Shown here: piece after piece, positions 7,190-10,112 of the stretch
Position numbering within the stretch: the stretch's first letter is position 1
Layout of the letters: every line of letters starts with the position of its first letter
DNA from: Thiobacillus sp.
Lineage (GTDB): Bacteria > Pseudomonadota > Gammaproteobacteria > Burkholderiales > Thiobacillaceae
DNA length: 10,112 nt
NCBI GenBank assembly: GCA_024710445.1
Contig: JANJUT010000046.1
Span: 1 to 10,112 of the forward strand
Reading direction: 5' to 3'
Position numbers and translations under genes: made by a program
The notes under the pieces: generated by a model
What the model saw: the letters and a program-made list of their open reading frames with translations, nothing else
Told to the model about the DNA's origin: nothing
Database searches by the model: none

Positions 7190-7936
7190 TTACCTCATGC
7201 CGTCATGGCTTGGAGCGGGGAGGTCGGAGGAACCGTCGGCCTCCTCGACCAGGCGCTGGAACGCAACCACCGGTTTGTAGAACATGTGGGCGAACTTGGA
7301 CCAGAACACGGACACAAAAAGCAGCGTCGTGAAAAAGAGGTAGAGGCCGAAAAACAGCAGGATCACCACGGGATTGGCCTGCGTTTGCACGGCATGCCAA
7401 ATCAGCGCGAATGCCGCGCTGCCGATCAGCGAGCCGACGAACAGATCGGCGCGTCCGACATGGAAGGGCGAGTCGCCGTCATGAACGACGTTGACCCTGA
7501 GGAAGAAGAAAAACCACAGTGCACCGACAAGAATCATCGATGCACCGAGATCCCACAGGAGCGGCAGGATGGCTGGGGTAGGTGTGGATGCGGGATAGGC
7601 GAACACCATCGCGATGGTGGACAGCACATAGAGCAGGAAGCCGTACATCATTAGCAGATGGGATGCCCGCCGCTTCCATTTGCCGAACTCGCCGGAAACG
7701 GCGGCTTCGGCAAGTGTTCTGGCCACCAGGGACGCGGTCTCCCACCTGCCGAGCAGCCGCTGTGCGGCAGCCTTTGCATGTTCCCGCCGCCGCGCGAAGA
7801 ACAGGGCGCTGCCCTTGTGTATCGTGTCGAGCAGCGTTCCGGCGACAACAGCGACCAGCATCAGAACGATGTAGGCCTGCATCGCAATCGCGGGCAGAAA
7901 ATCTGTCAGGGAGAGAAACGGATTGTTGGTAAACAT
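7190..7936 (-). CDS. aprM: AprM, membrane anchor/electron-transfer subunit for APS reductase
   Basis: AprM is a membrane protein found in place of QmoABC in some sulfur oxidisers, such as Allochromatium, and proposed to link AprBA to the quinone pool. The 248-aa product has about five transmembrane helices (roughly 18-38, 93-113, 124-148, 163-181 and 189-213) and a soluble loop at 40-92. Histidines lie at helix ends (His40, His93, His181, His217), which could be haem b ligands as in related DsrM/NarI-like proteins; this is inference. The upstream in-frame ATG at 7981 would add 15 residues, but GGAGG (7942-7946) is 5 nt from the ATG at 7936 and 2 nt from another at 7939, so 7936 is preferred. 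It leads aprM-aprB-aprA with only 5 bp to aprB. Naming rests mainly on position and topology. Confidence 0.85.
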   Translation of the reverse strand: MFTNNPFLSLTDFLPAIAMQAYIVLMLVAVVAGTLLDTIHKGSALFFARRREHAKAAAQRLLGRWETASLVARTLAEAAVSGEFGKWKRRASHLLMMYGFLLYVLSTIAMVFAYPASTPTPAILPLLWDLGASMILVGALWFFFFLRVNVVHDGDSPFHVGRADLFVGSLIGSAAFALIWHAVQTQANPVVILLFFGLYLFFTTLLFVSVFWSKFAHMFYKPVVAFQRLVEEADGSSDLPAPSHDGMR

Positions 7937-7941
7937 CATTA

Positions 7942-7946
7942 CCTCC
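7942..7946 (-). promoter_or_regulatory. Ribosome binding site of aprM
   Basis: GGAGG on the minus strand precedes two consecutive ATG codons. The spacing is 2 nt to the first and 5 nt to the second, so it favours the second (7936) and argues against the more distant ATG at 7981. Confidence 0.7.
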
Positions 7947-7963
7947 GAAGTCAATTTGCTCAG

Positions 7964-7977
7964 GTTCCGGGCGGAAC
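7964..7977 (-). repeat. Short hairpin upstream of aprM
   Basis: GTTCC and GGAAC flank a 4-nt loop, giving a perfect 5-bp stem in the 55-bp gap between the four-helix protein gene and aprM. No T-run follows, so it is not an obvious terminator; it may affect processing or be chance. Confidence 0.3.
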
Positions 7978-7991
7978 ACATGTTTACGCGG

Positions 7992-8402
7992 CTATGAAAA
8001 CCAGCGCAGGAAAGCCGCTGCCGTCAGGGCGATGGCAGCCAGCACAGCCAGACTCTTGAAGGCACGCATCACGGTCATGCGTCCCCAATTCTGGCCACGC
8101 AGGAGATAGGCGGCGGCCAGCAGGAACCCGCTTGTCGCTGCCGCCACCTTGACAGCAAGCGCAATCATGGCGATGCCGCTCAGGTCTGGCGTCTCACCAT
8201 AGAAATAAAGGCTGGTGAGGCCGAACAAGCCGCCACTGGCAATTTGTGCGCCCCATGCTCCGAGAATCAACCAGCCGAATGTGCGCCCATATTCCAGACG
8301 GGAAACTGGCCACAATACGAATATCGCACCACCCAGCACGGCGGTGGCGCCGAAGTTGTGCACCACCTGGGTCAGTGCGTAGGCGAGGTTTTCCGGTAAC
8401 AC
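7992..8402 (-). CDS. Four-helix integral membrane protein of unknown function
   Basis: I do not recognise the family. The 136-aa product is almost entirely membrane: helices at about 8-31, 42-64, 76-101 and 114-132, with short loops and a basic patch (RGQNWGRMTVMRAFK, 102-116). A single His15 sits in the first helix (VVHNFGA). Small residues (Gly, Ala) are abundant in the helices. The small size and the His in helix one loosely recall CopD-like or haem-binding four-helix proteins, but the evidence is thin. The start is a GTG at 8402, only 3 nt after the stop of the preceding gene, with a GGTGGA-like site inside that gene. An ATG at 8409 is in another frame. This tight spacing says the two proteins are made together, one at the membrane and one outside it. 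It lies 55 bp before aprM. Confidence 0.75.
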   Translation of the reverse strand: MLPENLAYALTQVVHNFGATAVLGGAIFVLWPVSRLEYGRTFGWLILGAWGAQIASGGLFGLTSLYFYGETPDLSGIAMIALAVKVAAATSGFLLAAAYLLRGQNWGRMTVMRAFKSLAVLAAIALTAAAFLRWFS

Positions 8403-8405
8403 CGT

Positions 8406-8750
8406 TCATTCCACCGTGACCTGGATGCACTGCCCAATGCCGATGGGAACGTGCGCCTTGTTCACTACCTTGACGCAGAGACTGCGCTTGCCGGATGACA
8501 GGCCATTCAGCGAATAGCTGCCCTTGAGCTTGCGCAATATCGCCACTTCCTTGTTGTCGATGTAGAGATGGGCGTGATCCCCGTTCGGGCCAGGGTCGAT
8601 TGCATAGACAAGCTTGCTCTCGTCCAGCGCATCCAGCGTGGTGCCGTCTGCAGGCGAAGAAATGAGCACCTTGCCCTGTCCCAGACTGGTTGAGGGAATG
8701 ACCAGCAAGAATCCGAGCGTGGCGATGGCGGCAAGATGTTCTTTGTTCAT
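8406..8750 (-). CDS. Small secreted/periplasmic protein with DHxH motif, unknown function
   Basis: The 114-aa product begins with a signal peptide (positive MNK, hydrophobic 6-18, likely cleavage after SLG near residue 24). The mature part of about 90 aa looks like a single beta-sandwich: VLISSPADGTTL, then GDHAHLYIDNKEV (57-69) with His59 and His61, and GLSSGKRSLCVKVVNKAHVPIG (83-104). Cys92 and Cys108 could form a disulfide. The DHxHLYID pattern resembles small periplasmic domains annotated as DUF4399 or DUF6130, sometimes found near metal-handling genes; this assignment is from memory and uncertain. AAGGAG lies 6 nt before the ATG (8757-8762). It follows dsrA by 66 bp with a hairpin between, and is tightly coupled to the four-helix membrane protein. 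The two histidines could bind a metal, which is inference. Confidence 0.75.
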   Translation of the reverse strand: MNKEHLAAIATLGFLLVIPSTSLGQGKVLISSPADGTTLDALDESKLVYAIDPGPNGDHAHLYIDNKEVAILRKLKGSYSLNGLSSGKRSLCVKVVNKAHVPIGIGQCIQVTVE

Positions 8751-8784
8751 GATGCGCTCCTTCTCAATGGTGAAGCCGTGTATT

Positions 8785-8814
8785 AAAAATCCGGTTGGAT
8801 CCGGCTTGCGCCGG
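8785..8814 (-). terminator. Hairpin and short T-run after dsrA (possible terminator)
   Basis: Directly after the dsrA stop the minus strand forms CCGGC-GCAA-GCCGG (8801-8814), a perfect 5-bp stem with a GNRA-type tetraloop. A second small ATCC-AACC-GGAT hairpin (8789-8800) runs straight into TTTTT. The second stem is weak, so this may be a partial terminator or attenuator limiting read-through from dsrA, or an mRNA-protecting 3' structure. Confidence 0.5.
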
Positions 8815-8816
8815 TT

Positions 8817-10112
8817 TCAAGCCGCCAGCTTTTTGTACTCGACCCACCTGGCCGCCTGTTCGTCCCAGTCGTCGCCACGGAAGTAGGGGTTGGCACGCGG
8901 CTGGCTGATCATGCGCGGGTCAACCGGTAGATCCATGCCTTCGAGGAAGTTGGCGAGGCCAATACGCTCGATCATTTCGCCGGTACGCTCGTGGTCCAGC
9001 GCGTTTTCCGCAAAGAAATCGAGCAGGTTGCGCGCCAGTTCGTTGAGCTTGTCGAAATCCTCATCGCTTTCCAGCTTCATGAACGGAATGATCACACTGC
9101 CCATGGTGGCGCCAATTTTCAGCACACCCTTGCCGCCCACCAGTATCGACACACCCTTGTCCTTGCCGGGCAGCAGGCCGCCGGGGATGACATTCAGGCA
9201 GTGCATGCAGCGCACGCAGTTCTTGTTGTCGATGCACAGGGAATTGCCATCGCCCAGGCTGGCGACCGATAGATGCGGGTCGGCCATCACTTTGTCGGAC
9301 GCCACCACCGTGATGGCCTTGGTCGGGCAGAGGCCGACGACATCGTTATAGAGGTCTTGCGTGCCGTGTGCCTTGTAATAGTCCTGCACCAGGGCTTCGT
9401 TGACGCGGATGTTGTCGCGCCAGGTGCCGATGGTCGCCATGTCGGAACGCTGAATGGCGTTGACGCAGTCATTCGGGCAGCCCGAGAACTTGAACTTGTA
9501 GGGCAGGGACGGGCGGTGCATGTCATCGATGTTGTTGTTGATGACGGTGCGCAATGCACGGGCTTCGTCGAAACAGGACATTTCGCAGCGCGCCGCGCCA
9601 ACACAGGACATCGAGGTGCGCAGCGCAGGACCCGCGCCGCCGAGATCGAACCCCATCTGATTGAGGCCATCGAAGGCTTTTTGCAAGTTCGCGGAACTGA
9701 TGCCCTGGAACATGATGTCGCCGGACTGGCCGTGAAAGGCGATCAGGCCGGAGCCGCCGTTATCGACCCACACATCGCATAGCTTGCGCAACAGGTCGGA
9801 GGTGTAGTGCATGCCGGCAGGCGGCTGTACCCGCAGGGTGTGGAACTCGGCCACTTCGGGGAATATCGGCTTGCCCGCTTCATCCTTCAGCTCGGTAAAG
9901 CGCGGAATGATGCCGCCGCCATAACCGAACACCCCGACGGTGCCGCCTTTCCAGTAGCCTTTCATGTCCTTGTAGGACCTTTCCAGCTGTCCCATGAGGT
10001 CACCCATCATGTCGTTATCCTTCGCCAGGCGCTTGAGCCCGGTTACGAAACTGGGCCACGGACCACTCGCGAGCGGGTCGAGGCGGGGGGTGTCATAGGG
10101 GGGGCGTGCAGG
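8817..10112 (-). CDS. dsrA: DsrA, dissimilatory sulfite reductase alpha subunit (5' end outside window)
   Basis: DsrA with DsrB forms the sirohaem sulfite reductase, which in sulfur oxidisers works in reverse, oxidising DsrC-bound or persulfide sulfur to sulfite in the cytoplasm. The frame is open from the window edge to the TGA at 8817, giving 431 visible residues. The start lies outside; GPWPSFVTGLKRLAKDND at visible residues 17-34 is the usual N-terminal region, so only a few residues are missing. Sirohaem/[4Fe-4S] ligands are present as Cys170-x5-Cys176 (SCVGAARC) and Cys212-x3-Cys216 (SGCPNDC). The ferredoxin domain has Cys262 (LCPTKA) and CVRCMHC (299-305). GYWKGGTVGVFGYGGGIIPRF (52-72) and the ENALDHERTGEMIERIGLANFLEG region are also typical. 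No dsrB follows; the next gene is unrelated. An ATG at 10010 is internal. Confidence 0.95.
   Translation of the reverse strand, partial: PARPPYDTPRLDPLASGPWPSFVTGLKRLAKDNDMMGDLMGQLERSYKDMKGYWKGGTVGVFGYGGGIIPRFTELKDEAGKPIFPEVAEFHTLRVQPPAGMHYTSDLLRKLCDVWVDNGGSGLIAFHGQSGDIMFQGISSANLQKAFDGLNQMGFDLGGAGPALRTSMSCVGAARCEMSCFDEARALRTVINNNIDDMHRPSLPYKFKFSGCPNDCVNAIQRSDMATIGTWRDNIRVNEALVQDYYKAHGTQDLYNDVVGLCPTKAITVVASDKVMADPHLSVASLGDGNSLCIDNKNCVRCMHCLNVIPGGLLPGKDKGVSILVGGKGVLKIGATMGSVIIPFMKLESDEDFDKLNELARNLLDFFAENALDHERTGEMIERIGLANFLEGMDLPVDPRMISQPRANPYFRGDDWDEQAARWVEYKKLAA

Overview
The window comes from a sulfur-oxidising, GC-rich bacterium, most probably a chemolithotrophic betaproteobacterium of the Thiobacillus/Sulfuricella/Gallionella type. 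The evidence is an APS reductase of the aprM-aprB-aprA type, known from sulfur oxidisers, beside a dissimilatory sulfite reductase alpha subunit and an Rrf2-regulated suf operon. The taxonomic placement is inference from gene content and not from a search.

Every supported gene lies on the minus strand, so transcription runs from high to low coordinates. From right to left: dsrA (8817-10112, N-terminus outside the window); a small hairpin/terminator-like gap; a secreted 114-aa protein with a DHxH motif (8406-8750); a four-helix membrane protein (7992-8402); aprM (7190-7936), aprB (6720-7184) and aprA (4876-6723), a membrane-linked APS reductase; and an N-rhodanese/C-metallo-beta-lactamase fusion (3549-4775). 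After an AT-rich 228-bp gap that probably holds the suf promoter come an IscR-like Rrf2 regulator (2874-3320), sufB (1408-2877), sufC (589-1353) and the first 197 codons of sufD (1-592). Gene pairs regulator/sufB, sufC/sufD and aprB/aprA overlap by ATGA, which indicates translational coupling.

The genes fit one physiological theme. DsrAB oxidises persulfide sulfur to sulfite in the cytoplasm. AprBA oxidises sulfite plus AMP to APS, with AprM taking electrons to the membrane. The rhodanese/MBL fusion probably handles persulfide or thiosulfate sulfur. SufBCD builds the Fe-S clusters these enzymes need.

The main oddities are: dsrA is not followed by dsrB; two unassigned envelope genes sit between dsrA and aprM; the rhodanese/MBL protein has rhodanese first and Gln in place of a usual metal-site His; DsrA appears to have a longer stretch between cysteines of its ferredoxin domain; and no ATP sulfurylase gene lies beside apr within the window. 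I found no RNA genes, CRISPR arrays, insertion sequences or clear mobile elements. I did not find a wholly new system; the strongest candidate for something undescribed is the envelope pair at 7992-8750.
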